Notes: generated by a model not told the origin, from the letters alone. 64,000 bases of DNA from JACQFZ01 sp041485885 (GCA_041485885.1 JBGPKL010000004.1:62001-126000), one strand, 5' to 3'. Positions 26,715 through 35,354 are shown, counted from the stretch's first letter. Program-made: numbers and translations.

Positions 26715-28106
26715 CTACAAACTCTCGGAGGCGAAGTCCGCCAACCTCGATCGCTCGCCGCGCTGCAGCGTGATGTGTCCGCTGTGTTCCCACGGCTTGA
26801 ATCGATCGACGACGTATGTCAACCCCGACGTCGTCTCCGTGAGATACGGCGTGTCGATCTGTGCGATATTGCCGAGGCACACGATTTTACTTCCCGGCCC
26901 GGCGCGCGTGATGAGCGTTTTGATCTGGTGCGGACTCAAGTTCTGCGCCTCATCGATGATCAGGAATTTACGCAAGAACGTGCGGCCGCGCATGAAGTTG
27001 AGCGACTTGATCTTGATGCGCGAGCGTAGGAGATCGTTAGTCGCGGCGCGCCCCCACGATCCGTGCTCCTGGTTGCCGACGTCGTGCAGCACGTCGAGGT
27101 TGTCTTCGAGGGCGCCCATCCAGGGGCCCATTTTTTCTTCTTCGGTACCGGGCAGGAAGCCGATGTCTTCGCCGACCGGGACCGTCATGCGCGTCATTAT
27201 TATTTCGGTGTAGCGGCGCGCTTCGAGCGTTTGCGCGAGCGCGGCGGCGAGTGTCATCAGCGTCTTGCCGGTGCCGGCCTGGCCGAGCAGCGTCACGAAG
27301 TCGATCTCGGGATCCATGAGCAGATTGAAAGCGAAGTTCTGTTCGCGGTTGCGCGCGTTGATGCCCCAGACCTTGTGCTTATCTTGCATGTAGTCCCTGA
27401 TGACTTCGATGATGGCGGCGTTGCCTTCCATGCGCCGCACGACGGCTTCGAAGGAGCGGTCATCCTCGGTATAGACGAACTGGTTGGGGAGCCATGTACG
27501 CGCACGCGGTCCGCTGATGCGATAAAACGTGCGGCCTTCTTCCTTCCACGACTCCATGTCGCGGCTGTGCGTGTCCCAAAAATCGCAGTTCAGGCGCTCG
27601 ACGCCGGTGTAGAGGAGGTTGGCGTCATCGAGCACCCGATCGGTGGCGTAATCCTCCGCGTGGATGCCGAGGGTGTGCGCTTTGATGCGCAGATTGATGT
27701 CTTTCGAGATGAGGATCACGTCGCGCCCGACGTGACTCTTGCCGAGGTCGAGCGTCACGCCGAGCAGCGTGTTGTCCGGCCGGCGGACATCCATGCCGTC
27801 GGGCAACACGCTGTGCACGGCTTCCATGTGGAAATGCAGGCGCCCGGTTTCGAAGTCGGGCGTTACCGACGGAATCTTTACGCCGCTCGAGATATCTCCG
27901 TTCGCCTTCTGCACCAAGCCGTCGAGAAACCGGCTGACCTGACGGACGTTGCGGGCGACCTCCGACATGCCCACCTTCGCCTTGTCGAGCTCCTCGAGCA
28001 CGACGATCGGCAAATACACGTCGTGCTCTTGGAACCGGAGGATCGCGGTGGGGTCGTGAATGAGGACATTGGTGTCTAGGACGAAAATCTTCCGCTTCTT
28101 CGCCAT
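26715..28106 (-). CDS. PhoH-family protein with N-terminal PIN domain
   Basis: A 463-residue protein. Residues 8-150 form a PIN nuclease domain (FVLDTNVLIHDP, VVLEELDKAK and the later acidic SKDINLRIKA). The C-terminal half is a PhoH ATPase with Walker A GQAGTGKT, Walker B FLIIDEAQN and the TRAGPGSK segment. This PIN-PhoH pairing is common in bacteria (YlaK-like / PhoH2) and is linked to RNA cleavage coupled to unwinding. It is followed by a bcp-type gene upstream on the same strand with 10 bp between them, so the pair may be co-transcribed. Confidence 0.88.
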   Translation of the reverse strand: MAKKRKIFVLDTNVLIHDPTAILRFQEHDVYLPIVVLEELDKAKVGMSEVARNVRQVSRFLDGLVQKANGDISSGVKIPSVTPDFETGRLHFHMEAVHSVLPDGMDVRRPDNTLLGVTLDLGKSHVGRDVILISKDINLRIKAHTLGIHAEDYATDRVLDDANLLYTGVERLNCDFWDTHSRDMESWKEEGRTFYRISGPRARTWLPNQFVYTEDDRSFEAVVRRMEGNAAIIEVIRDYMQDKHKVWGINARNREQNFAFNLLMDPEIDFVTLLGQAGTGKTLMTLAAALAQTLEARRYTEIIMTRMTVPVGEDIGFLPGTEEEKMGPWMGALEDNLDVLHDVGNQEHGSWGRAATNDLLRSRIKIKSLNFMRGRTFLRKFLIIDEAQNLSPHQIKTLITRAGPGSKIVCLGNIAQIDTPYLTETTSGLTYVVDRFKPWEHSGHITLQRGERSRLADFASESL

Positions 28107-28115
28107 CGCTCCTCG

Positions 28116-28742
28116 TTAGAATCTCCGAATCTCGTCGAGAATTTGATCGACATGCCCCGGCACGCTCACCCCGCGCATCTCCTTGCGCAGCGCGCCGGAT
28201 TTATCGAAGAGGAACGTTGAGCGATCGACACCCATGTACGTTTTCCCGTAGTTCGATTTCTCGCGTATGACGTTGAACGCGCGGCAAAGCTTTTCGTCCG
28301 TGTCGGTTACGAGCTCGAAAGGAAAATTGAACTTCGCCTTGAAGCGCTCGTGCGAATTCACGTCGTCGCGCGATACGCCGAGGACCACCGTATCGAGGCG
28401 CTGGAACTCGCCGTAGCGGTCGCGGATATCGCAGCCCTCCATAGTGCAGCCCGGCGTGTCGTCTTTCGGGTAGAAATAGAGCACCACGTTCTTCCCTCGC
28501 AGGCTCGACAACCGTAACCGGCCGCCGCCAGTGGTTGCGACCTCGACATCGGGCAACGCCTTCACGCTCGCCGCCGGTGCCGCCGCCATTGTAGTCGGCG
28601 GCGCCGATTTGGCGCGTGCCGTTTTACGTTTTGCCGCTTTTGGTTTGGTAACTCGACGTTTGGTTTTCGCGACGCGCTTCTTGCTCCTTGGTTTAACCTT
28701 ACGCTTCGTTTTCGCCTTCTTACTCGATTTCTTTTTGGCCAT
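28116..28742 (-). CDS. bcp: Bcp/PrxQ-type peroxiredoxin with lysine-rich histone-like tail
   Basis: A 208-residue thiol peroxidase. The catalytic region contains KDDTPGCTMEGCDIRD, with peroxidatic and resolving cysteines in the CX4C spacing of atypical 2-Cys Bcp enzymes, and VVLGVSRDDVNSHERF. About 60 residues before the peroxiredoxin fold form a Lys/Arg/Ala-rich tail (KKKSSKKAKTKRKVKPRSKK...) similar to histone H1-like proteins such as AlgP. The ATG at 28742 follows a strong AAGGAGGG site, which excludes the longer frame from 28808. The tail suggests nucleic-acid binding, perhaps placing peroxide defence on the nucleoid; this is inference. Confidence 0.85.
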   Translation of the reverse strand: MAKKKSSKKAKTKRKVKPRSKKRVAKTKRRVTKPKAAKRKTARAKSAPPTTMAAAPAASVKALPDVEVATTGGGRLRLSSLRGKNVVLYFYPKDDTPGCTMEGCDIRDRYGEFQRLDTVVLGVSRDDVNSHERFKAKFNFPFELVTDTDEKLCRAFNVIREKSNYGKTYMGVDRSTFLFDKSGALRKEMRGVSVPGHVDQILDEIRRF

Positions 28743-28902
28743 GGTTATGCCCTCCTTAAGGTCTACAAATTGTAGCCGCTGCGGCGATGCGTCAACAGCG
28801 GTGGGCATCCGCTATTTCCCGGCGCCTGGCGGGGTGCAACGGAGCGTGCCCTGTTACGGTGCCGAGGCGGCGATCCTCGCGGTTGCGCGCGGCCCGGATT
28901 AT

Positions 28903-29367
28903 TTACGGCGGGTCCTTCGCGAGCGCCCGGCGTATCGTCATCTCGATTTTCTCGCCGAAGCCGGCGAGGGCGCGAACTTTGCCTTCCACCACGGCGGCGT
29001 AGAGCTGTTCCGGCGTGCTGATGTCGAGCTCACGATAGAGCGCGCGCACGCGCTTCGGCCCGAGACCCGGAATGCGAAGCAGCGTCGTGATGGTCGGGGG
29101 CAATTGCTTGCGCAGCGCTTCGAGCGCCGCGCAGCTGCCGGTGTCGACGATTTCCCGTATCTTTGCCGCGAGTTCCTGGCCGATGCCGGGCAACTCGGTG
29201 AGGCTCTCGCCTTTCGCGAGCATTTCGCCGACCGCTACGCCGAGCCCTTCGACCGAACGGGCGGCGTTACGGTACGCGCGGATGCGAAATGCGTTCTCGT
29301 CTTGAATTTCGAGCAGGTCCGCGATCTCATCGAAGACTTTCGCGACGTCGAGATTCGAAGCTGACAT
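28903..29367 (-). CDS. Helix-hairpin-helix protein equal to the N-terminal part of DNA polymerase X
   Basis: A 154-residue protein. The sequence NLDVAKVFDEIADLLEIQ and AFRIRAYRNAARSVEGL matches the 8-kDa domain of family X polymerases, followed by two helix-hairpin-helix motifs (LTELPGIGQELAAKIRE and LLRIPGLGPKRVRALY). The catalytic palm and the C-terminal PHP domain of bacterial PolX (about 570 residues) are absent, and no trace of them follows the stop codon. It is either a stand-alone DNA-binding module or a stable truncation. It may bind gapped DNA. Confidence 0.75.
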   Translation of the reverse strand: MSASNLDVAKVFDEIADLLEIQDENAFRIRAYRNAARSVEGLGVAVGEMLAKGESLTELPGIGQELAAKIREIVDTGSCAALEALRKQLPPTITTLLRIPGLGPKRVRALYRELDISTPEQLYAAVVEGKVRALAGFGEKIEMTIRRALAKDPP

Positions 29368-29439
29368 GGGAGTTCGTGGTTATCCGGCTAGCCGGCGTCA
29401 AAACGCCCGTGTTGTCACCGACACGGGATGCGCGGATCG

Positions 29440-29826
29440 TTATCGCTCTTTGCTCAAATGCGCAAAGTCCTCGGCGTGTGCTTCTTCCCAATTTCTGCCG
29501 TCGAACGGAGTAATCGAAAGTCTCGCCGGTGCCGGCGCGAGGCAGCGAATGTTGACACTATACCCGTCAGGGTTGGAGCGCGGAACGTAAAAAGATTTGA
29601 TCCCGCAGATCGTGCAGAACGTGTGCTTGGCGACGCCGGTGTGGAAGGCATACGTCGCGATGTGTTCCGCGCCTTGCAGCAGTTTGAACTTCGACTTCGG
29701 GACGATCAGATGCAGGTAGCCCACCCGTGAGCACATCGAGCAATTGCACTCGGTCGCTTCGACGTACTCAGGCGCCTCGACCTCGAATCGAATCATCCCG
29801 CAATGGCAACTTCCGATGTATTTCAT
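29440..29826 (-). CDS. GFA family (CENP-V/GFA domain) protein
   Basis: A 128-residue zinc-binding protein. Cysteine clusters CHCG (7-10), CNCSMC (28-33) and CTICG (near 71-75) match the GFA domain. Members were named for glutathione-dependent formaldehyde activation, but most have no proven reaction. The length is normal. It is part of a loose minus-strand run of small enzyme genes. Confidence 0.85.
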   Translation of the reverse strand: MKYIGSCHCGMIRFEVEAPEYVEATECNCSMCSRVGYLHLIVPKSKFKLLQGAEHIATYAFHTGVAKHTFCTICGIKSFYVPRSNPDGYSVNIRCLAPAPARLSITPFDGRNWEEAHAEDFAHLSKER

Positions 29827-29844
29827 GGTTGCACCTGCATCTAC

Positions 29845-30297
29845 CTACGCCGGTCGTGTGCTTGCCGCAGCCACGAACTCGCCGTCGAGCCGGCCCACCG
29901 TCTCCTCGTTGCAGTACACTGTCGCGCCGGCGGCGATTCTCGCTCGACCCTTTCGTTTCAGCATGTCGATGAACTTTCGCCAGTCGGCGTCGGCGACCGT
30001 GGCCGTGGCAGTGAAGTCGCCGCGAATCGGTCGGTCATAACTCATGGTGTTTCGTTGTACCACCACGCGGCTGTCGAAACCGGCGTGTTTGAGCCGCAGG
30101 TAGAGCAGCGCCCACGCCGACAAGAGCGCCACCGCCGAGGCGCTTCCGCCGAAAACGGTTTCGCGATGATTGATGTTCGGCGCGAGCGGCGCGGACAACG
30201 TCACGCGCGCTCCCGTTGCTTCGACGACCTCGACACCCATCGCCTTCGACAAAGGGATGTGCTCGTGCATGTATCGCTGTAGCTCGTGAGCGTCCAC
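29845..30297 (-). CDS. YiiD C-terminal-type hot-dog thioesterase
   Basis: A 150-residue hot-dog fold protein. The features NINHRETVFGGSASAVALLSAW and VQRNTMSYDRPIRGDFTA resemble the putative thioesterase domain found at the C-terminus of YiiD, here as a stand-alone protein. It probably hydrolyses an acyl thioester; the acyl chain is unknown. It ends 18 bp before the GFA gene on the same strand. Confidence 0.75.
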   Translation of the reverse strand: MDAHELQRYMHEHIPLSKAMGVEVVEATGARVTLSAPLAPNINHRETVFGGSASAVALLSAWALLYLRLKHAGFDSRVVVQRNTMSYDRPIRGDFTATATVADADWRKFIDMLKRKGRARIAAGATVYCNEETVGRLDGEFVAAASTRPA

Positions 30298-30353
30298 GGG
30301 TTGTTTCCAACCATCAGTCGGCGATCACCTACCTCATGCGGCCTCGCGACGAC

Positions 30354-31514
30354 TCACTTCTCGGCGGTGCGTATCGCCGCCGAGCCGCCGTTGACCTTGA
30401 TCGTCTTGCCGGTGTCGCGCAGCATCTTGCCGTTCCAATCGAAGACCTGAATATTTTTCTCCACCATGTTGCCGACAAGAATCCGCTTGCCGTCGGCGGA
30501 GAACGCGGCGCCTTGCGACCAATGTCCGATGGGCGCTTCCGCTACTTTGGTGAGACTCGTACCTTTCACGCGAAAGAGAACCAGCCGGCCGTGGTCGTTG
30601 TAGAACGGCGACTCTTTGGGCTTGTTGCTACTGTTCTGCAGCACGACGGCGACGATGGAGCCGTCGGGCGAAAGTTTGATGCCTTCGGGAGTTTGCCCCG
30701 CGGTCACCGTCTCGATCACGCGCGGCGGTTTTGCTTTCAGGTCGATGAGACTGATGGTGTCGTTGTCGCCGCCGCCGCGGCCGATGTTCGCGACCACGGC
30801 GAATGCACCGTTCGGCGCGATGTCGACACCGTAGGGTCGAAGCCCGGCGTTCATGTCGCGCTTGGTGTACTCGACTTTGGAGCCGTCGATCGAAAGCACC
30901 GAGATCCGATCGTCACCGTCGCGCGTGACGAGCGCCGTCTTGCCGTCGGGTGAAATGGCGACATGGCTCACGCCGGATTTCGCGTCGCCGAGCGTTACCG
31001 TGCCGGCCGGCGTCACCGTCTTGCCCGCGATCGTAAACACCGACACCGTTCCCTCGGAACGATTGGCCACGAGAGCGAGTGTCCCTTGACGGTTGATGGA
31101 AAGACCCGCGGGCGACTTGCCGGTCTCGAGTTGCGCGATCACCTTCGGCGGCGTGCTTTTCAGGTCGATGACCGACAGCCGATTGTCGGGCGTTTGTTTG
31201 CTCGGATCGGCGGGATCGACCTTCATCGCCGCCGTCACCAACGCGAGACTTTCGTCCGGCGTGATCGCAACACTGAGCGGCGGCCCGACGACGCTCGCCG
31301 GCGCTTCGATCTCGGCGATGACCTTCGGCGGCGAGCTTTTGAGATCGATGATCGTCGCCGTATCGGGCGGCGGATTTTGTACGACCGTGACGACGCCGTT
31401 GACGAGCGCGACCTTATTATCGTTGGCGGACACGGCGAGCTCGGCGGCGGCCGCGAGTGGAACGGCGAACGTGGCAAACAATGCGGCGACGGCGATACGA
31501 TCCTTAGTTTTCAT
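30354..31514 (-). CDS. Secreted YncE-like seven-bladed beta-propeller protein
   Basis: A 386-residue protein with a signal peptide (IAVAALFATFAVPLAAAAE). Repeated blades carry LSVIDLKSTPPKVIAQLETG, VATNG/SPDG-like turns (AISPDGKTALVTRDGDD, KLSPDGSIVAVVLQN) and GTLALVANRSEGTVSVF, typical of YVTN/lactonase-type propellers. The function in this family ranges from lactone hydrolysis to ligand binding; no catalytic site can be named here. It is probably periplasmic and monocistronic. Confidence 0.75.
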   Translation of the reverse strand: MKTKDRIAVAALFATFAVPLAAAAELAVSANDNKVALVNGVVTVVQNPPPDTATIIDLKSSPPKVIAEIEAPASVVGPPLSVAITPDESLALVTAAMKVDPADPSKQTPDNRLSVIDLKSTPPKVIAQLETGKSPAGLSINRQGTLALVANRSEGTVSVFTIAGKTVTPAGTVTLGDAKSGVSHVAISPDGKTALVTRDGDDRISVLSIDGSKVEYTKRDMNAGLRPYGVDIAPNGAFAVVANIGRGGGDNDTISLIDLKAKPPRVIETVTAGQTPEGIKLSPDGSIVAVVLQNSSNKPKESPFYNDHGRLVLFRVKGTSLTKVAEAPIGHWSQGAAFSADGKRILVGNMVEKNIQVFDWNGKMLRDTGKTIKVNGGSAAIRTAEK

Positions 31515-31644
31515 CGAAAACTCCCGGTGGGGTTATGGATGGGCGGCGGTTAACAAATCAGTTTCGACGAGTGAATGCAAGCGCAAAGAAGACCGCGGCA
31601 AATCCGGTATCATGGATCGACTGCCCGTCAATGGTTTGGCGATG

Positions 31645-31941
31645 TCAAACCGGCACTTTACGGTCGGGGAACGCCTTGGACCAAAAGTAGATTTCGTAGC
31701 GCTCGCGCAGGCCGTGCACCCAGAACGGATCGGTCTGCAGCAATTGCTCGATCGCTGCTTTACTCGGCGCTTCGACCAGCCACAGACCGCCGACCGCCGC
31801 CTCGCCCGCGTCCGGCCGCAGCGACCCGGGTATCAAGACGGTATCGCGGTGCTGATCGAGCCATTTCACGTGCGCCGGCAATTGCGCCTCGCGAATGTGC
31901 AGGCAGTTCGGACGATCGAAGAAGCGAACGACGTACGGCAT
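31645..31941 (-). CDS. YciI family protein
   Basis: A 98-residue ferredoxin-like fold protein. The layout (MPYVVRFFDRPNCLHIREAQLPAHVKWL, then GGLWLVEAPSKAAIEQLLQTDPF) matches YciI, including the conserved His near 25 and the DPF segment. No reaction is established for most members. It stands alone on the minus strand. Confidence 0.8.
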   Translation of the reverse strand: MPYVVRFFDRPNCLHIREAQLPAHVKWLDQHRDTVLIPGSLRPDAGEAAVGGLWLVEAPSKAAIEQLLQTDPFWVHGLRERYEIYFWSKAFPDRKVPV

Positions 31942-32053
31942 GCGGCCTCCGGCGGAATTGGCGTCGCCTCATGCTAGGAGCGACGGCTGGCCCGCGTCAA
32001 ACGTTCGACCTCACGTTGCGATTACACGCGCACGTTGGCCGATCGGGTCGCGA

Positions 32054-32419
32054 TCAGCCTGCGCCTGCGAGTGGCAGCAGAACGAAGAGCAGGGCGATGA
32101 AAGCGGGCAGCGCCTGCGTAACGAGAATCGACTTCTTAGCGGTAAACCCGCCGAACACGCCGGCTGCGATCACGCAGCACAGAAAAAAAATCTGCACATC
32201 CGCGCGGCTCGCGATCAGTCCCCAAATGAGGCCGGCCGCCAGAAAACCGTTGTATAGACCTTGATTCGCCGCGAGTGCGGCCGAAGCGGCGGAGACTTCG
32301 GGGGTCATGTTGAAAAGTTTTCTGCCGACTGGATGGTTCCAAAAAAACATCTCGAGCACGAGAAACCCCAGGTGGCTCAGCGCCACCAGGCTGATCATCA
32401 GGTTTGCGACAAGTTTCAT
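32054..32419 (-). CDS. DUF1304 small membrane protein
   Basis: A 121-residue protein with four hydrophobic segments. HLGFLVLEMFFWNHP near 16-30 and AANQGLYNGFLAAGLIWG near 50-67 are the family signature of DUF1304. Its role is unknown. It sits alone between YciI and a small secreted protein. Confidence 0.8.
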   Translation of the reverse strand: MKLVANLMISLVALSHLGFLVLEMFFWNHPVGRKLFNMTPEVSAASAALAANQGLYNGFLAAGLIWGLIASRADVQIFFLCCVIAAGVFGGFTAKKSILVTQALPAFIALLFVLLPLAGAG

Positions 32420-32571
32420 TGCGAGCGACTCCTTAAATATATATGGCGGAAGTCGAGGACATTCATCACCGTGTCACGAAACCTCTAGGAACACTCGAGT
32501 TTCGAGACCGTGACGTAGATGTGATCGATTCCGGTGATTTCCAGCATGTTGGGAGCGCGCCGAGCCAAAGA

Positions 32572-32955
32572 TTACTTCCTTAACTCGAGCATGCTGATTA
32601 ACTGATAAGCGTGGTCGGTGTACTTGCCGTGCGCCTGAGTTACGCCGTTCTTCTTACTGTAGACCTCGACCCTATACGAGCTTTTGCTGTTCGGAAAAAT
32701 ATGAGCTTCGATCACGCTGCCGTCGGCTCGTGTTACGCGGACGCCTTTGTAGCCAACCGGCGGAATCGAGTCGACTCTGACCGCCGTCGTGCATGACTGC
32801 AGGAGCGCATTGACGGTGCTGGCGAGATAGATCGCTTTGACCGGATCAAACGCGATATTTCCCTTGTCCCCGAGCAGTACGACGTTGCCGGTATCTTCCG
32901 CGGCGGCGAACGCAGTCGCGATCGACAAGCAGACGATGATGAATAGTTTCTTCAT
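32572..32955 (-). CDS. Small secreted protein of unknown function
   Basis: A 127-residue protein with a clear signal peptide (LFIIVCLSIATAFAAAED). I do not recognise the family. It contains two cysteines at most and a RADGSVIEAHIFPNSKSSYRVEVYS stretch that looks like a beta-rich domain. The start at 32955 abuts the next gene on the same strand. Confidence 0.6.
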   Translation of the reverse strand: MKKLFIIVCLSIATAFAAAEDTGNVVLLGDKGNIAFDPVKAIYLASTVNALLQSCTTAVRVDSIPPVGYKGVRVTRADGSVIEAHIFPNSKSSYRVEVYSKKNGVTQAHGKYTDHAYQLISMLELRK

Positions 32956-32973
32956 AGCGTTAACGCGTGGGCG

Positions 32974-33366
32974 TCAGGCATCGAGCCGCTTCTCCCCGTA
33001 GGCTGTGGCGAGCAAAACCCTCCAGCCCGCGGGCGTGCGACAGAGATTATAAGTCGTATGAAAGCACCACGGCGCTTGAGCGCGCTTTCGCTCGATGTGC
33101 CAACTGACGTCGACGACGGCGAAGTGGGGTCCCTGAGGGATGAAAGCTGCCGGCTCGAAGCTCGCTGAGACGTAACCATTGTCGCGGTAGAGCTTGCACA
33201 ACGCGGCCATGTTGTCGCGGATCGATTCGAACGCGGACCAATGAGTGTAGCCGCGGTCGGTCGCGAGGCCGGAGGGTACGGCGTAGAGACGTGCAACCGC
33301 CTCGCCGTCGAGTTTGTTGAAGGCGTCGCGGTATTGCTCGAAGAACTCGCGAATTTCAGTTGTCAT
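32974..33366 (-). CDS. NTF2-like (SnoaL-type) protein
   Basis: A 130-residue protein. The N-terminal helix IREFFEQYRDAFNKLDGEAVARLYAVPS and the terminal CRTPAGWRVLLATAYGEKRL correspond to the NTF2-like fold, used as a ligand pocket or small enzyme. No catalytic residues can be assigned. It lies 19 bp upstream of the small secreted protein gene. Confidence 0.7.
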   Translation of the reverse strand: MTTEIREFFEQYRDAFNKLDGEAVARLYAVPSGLATDRGYTHWSAFESIRDNMAALCKLYRDNGYVSASFEPAAFIPQGPHFAVVDVSWHIERKRAQAPWCFHTTYNLCRTPAGWRVLLATAYGEKRLDA

Positions 33367-33456
33367 CGTCGGTGCGCGATTGCGAATTTGGCGGACTAGG
33401 CGTCATTTCGTCTGGCGGAGCGCTGTTCATCGATGATCGCCCTCGACGAACGAATG

Positions 33457-33705
33457 TCAGGCGGTTCTTCCGCACCCCGCTGGCTTATAGACGCGCTCTG
33501 TCGAAGCCGGGTACTTGGCAAGTTTGTTCGCCGGGCGGCGAGGGCGAGGAGCAAATTCCCCACCGCAGTTTGGGCACTTGCCCCCCAGAATGGAATCCGC
33601 ACACGAAACGCAGAACGTGCACTCGAAGGAACAGATTCTTGCTTCCGTGGATTCCGGCGGGAGGTCTTTGTTGCAGCACTCACAGTTCGGACGCAGCTGT
33701 AGCAT
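33457..33705 (-). CDS. DUF1272 zinc-ribbon protein
   Basis: An 82-residue cysteine-rich protein. The pattern LRPNCECCNKDLPP, ICSFECTFC, CADSILGGKCPNCGGEF matches DUF1272, with four CxxC-type pairs suggesting two zinc sites. The function is unknown. It lies at the start of an accessory region with repeats and toxin-antitoxin genes. Confidence 0.8.
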   Translation of the reverse strand: MLQLRPNCECCNKDLPPESTEARICSFECTFCVSCADSILGGKCPNCGGEFAPRPRRPANKLAKYPASTERVYKPAGCGRTA

Positions 33706-33757
33706 CGCTTTCTCCTTCTCGCTTCGTGCTTTCGGGCGCGGGTCGATCGCGAAATAG

Positions 33758-33925
33758 TCAGCCCTTCGTCATCGATATACGGCCATCCATTCGGATCGTC
33801 CAGTAGGGGTTATAGGCGACCTCCCACGGGTGGCCGTCGGGATCGGAAAAATAACCTGAGTATCCGCCCCACGACGCCTGCTGCGGTTCCTTGACGATGG
33901 TCGCGCCGTTTTTCTTCAGTATGTA
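33758..33925 (-). pseudogene. C-terminal remnant of a VOC/glyoxalase-family gene
   Basis: Only the last 55 or so codons remain: KKNGATIVKEPQQASW and YFSDPDGHPWEVAYNPYW are the typical end of VOC-fold dioxygenase/glyoxalase proteins (usually 120-140 residues). The 5' half ends exactly where the palindromic repeat at 33923 begins, so the gene was truncated by that element or by a deletion next to it. No ribosome site or intact start is present. Confidence 0.75.
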
Positions 33926-34076
33926 GGATGGGTGGAGCGAAGCGTAACCCATCGGCTTAGTTCACCAGAAGCCAGCGTCATGAAGGCTCGCCAAGTGTTT
34001 CGATGCGGCGGCAATCGATCATGCTCGTCGGTTCCGATTATTGCGATGGGGTTGCGCTTCGCTCCACCCATCCTAC
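33923..34076. repeat. Interspersed inverted repeat truncating the VOC gene
   Basis: Arms of about 32 bp (GTAGGATGGGTGGAGCGAAG... at 33923-33955 and its inverse copy at 34045-34076) flank about 90 bp of unrelated sequence. This sort of GTAGGATGGGTGGAGC repeat is widely dispersed in proteobacterial genomes. It has no open frame and behaves like a small non-autonomous element. Confidence 0.75.
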
Positions 34077-34093
34077 TCGTGCTAGCCGCAGAG

Positions 34094-34354
34094 CTACGCC
34101 GCGCGCCGCCGCTTGGCGCGTGCGCTTGAGCGCCGGGTTACACGTTGTGCGGCCTGTCCCGCCTTGAGCACAACACGAAGCGCGTCGTTTACAGCAGCAG
34201 AGGTTGGAAACGCCTTTGCGATATCGGGATCAAGAACTGCGACATTTGCGCCTTCCTTGAGTATGCGTTTGTAATATTTCCCACGTTCAGCTTTTGAGTA
34301 ATCGAAGTGATATTCAGGTCGTAGGTCATCTGACAAATGAGTTTTAGCTTTCAT
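34094..34354 (-). CDS. Antitoxin-like protein paired with BrnT
   Basis: An 86-residue basic protein. The features DDLRPEYHFDYSKAERGKYY and LDPDIAKAFPTSAAVNDALR are found in proteins encoded right after BrnT-type toxins and act as their antitoxin. The ATG at 34354 lies 25 bp after the brnT stop; a longer start at 34423 would overlap the toxin gene. The C-terminus is very Arg/Lys rich, which fits DNA-binding autoregulation. Confidence 0.75.
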   Translation of the reverse strand: MKAKTHLSDDLRPEYHFDYSKAERGKYYKRILKEGANVAVLDPDIAKAFPTSAAVNDALRVVLKAGQAAQRVTRRSSARAKRRRAA

Positions 34355-34379
34355 GGCGTTTGCGCTCTTGGGCGGTGGC

Positions 34380-34613
34380 TTATCTGGCACTGATGATTCG
34401 GATGGTCTCCCTGCGTTCGACATGGGCTACGACAAGCAACCGTCTACGCGAGGAATACGCAACCGTGATAAAGCGGTGTTCGCCGACGGAGTGACCGGTG
34501 TCGTTGAACGTTGCAGCTAACGGATCGTAGAAAACGGTAAGCGCTTCATCAAAGGAAACCCTATGTTTTTTGCGGTTGCGTTCCGCTTTTGTGTGATCCC
34601 ATTCGAACTGCAT
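34380..34613 (-). CDS. brnT: BrnT family ribonuclease toxin
   Basis: A 77-residue RelE-fold toxin. The signature FEWDHTKAERNRKKHRVSFDEA at 3-24 and the C-terminal VVAHVERRETIRIISAR are diagnostic of BrnT. Such toxins cut mRNA and are repressed together with their antitoxin. Toxin-first order with the antitoxin behind it is normal for brnTA. Confidence 0.88.
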   Translation of the reverse strand: MQFEWDHTKAERNRKKHRVSFDEALTVFYDPLAATFNDTGHSVGEHRFITVAYSSRRRLLVVAHVERRETIRIISAR

Positions 34614-34735
34614 CGAGTAATTCTAGCCTACTCGCGATATTTTACGTCCAACTAGAATTAGGCCGTATCAGGATGTTTCCCAATGCGGTCCTAGTCAATA
34701 TGCGGGCTCGGAAAGTCAGTAAGGAGGTTGATTTG

Positions 34736-35047
34736 TCACGCCGCCATGACTTCGCGCAGAACTTCGGGGTGGCGCGCGACGATCTTCAGAAGTGTCTCCG
34801 CGGCACCGGACGGTTGGCGCCGGCCTTGCTCCCATTGCTGCAACGTTCGAGGAGAAATCTTTAGCGCCGCCGCAAACTGGCTTTGCGAAAGTCCGCTCTT
34901 CAGGCGAGCCGCAACGATATCGTTTGCCTTGACCTTGTATTTGGCTCCGTGACGCCCAGCCTTCACGTCTCGGATTGCCTGTAGTAACTCCTCACCAATA
35001 TTTCGCTTGGCGTCCCGCGCCAACAACGCTTTCTCACGACGTGACAT
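34736..35047 (-). CDS. higA: HigA-type helix-turn-helix antitoxin
   Basis: A 103-residue XRE-family protein. The helix-turn-helix is KANDIVAARLKSGLSQSQFAAALKISPRTLQQWEQG, ending RQPSGAAETLLKIV, the typical layout of HigA/type II antitoxins. The true start is the ATG at 35047, which overlaps the toxin stop by 14 bp; the frame extends upstream but without coding character. It neutralises the HigB-like toxin and probably represses the promoter. Confidence 0.85.
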   Translation of the reverse strand: MSRREKALLARDAKRNIGEELLQAIRDVKAGRHGAKYKVKANDIVAARLKSGLSQSQFAAALKISPRTLQQWEQGRRQPSGAAETLLKIVARHPEVLREVMAA

Positions 35048-35354
35048 GACCCATCTCCTCTGCGATCTTTCGCAGAACATGCGCAGGGATATTGTCCCGA
35101 GCGCTCTTGGCATAAATGACAAGCAGAACCACCGCACCACGCGCAAGGCGTAGGGTGTATATGACCCGCACCCCACCACGCTTTCCGGCGCCCGCACGAG
35201 CCCAACGGATCTTGCGGCAGCCACCGGAACCAGGCACTACATCACCGGCTTCCGGACTGTTTGCGATGAATGCTGCGAACTCTCCACGCTCTTCCTCCGA
35301 CCAATAGTCAGGCCAAAGCTTCGAGAACAGGGGAGATTCAATGATTGTCAGCAT
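35034..35354 (-). CDS. higB: RelE/HigB-like toxin
   Basis: A 106-residue protein of the RelE fold. Features: SEEERGEFAAFIANSPEAGDVVPGSGGCRKIRWA and GVRVIYTLRLARGAVVLLVIYAKSARDNI, both characteristic of ribosome-dependent mRNA interferases of the HigB/RelE group. It precedes higA with overlapping reading frames. It is one of two toxin-antitoxin modules within 1.3 kb. Confidence 0.85.
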   Translation of the reverse strand: MLTIIESPLFSKLWPDYWSEEERGEFAAFIANSPEAGDVVPGSGGCRKIRWARAGAGKRGGVRVIYTLRLARGAVVLLVIYAKSARDNIPAHVLRKIAEEMGHVTS

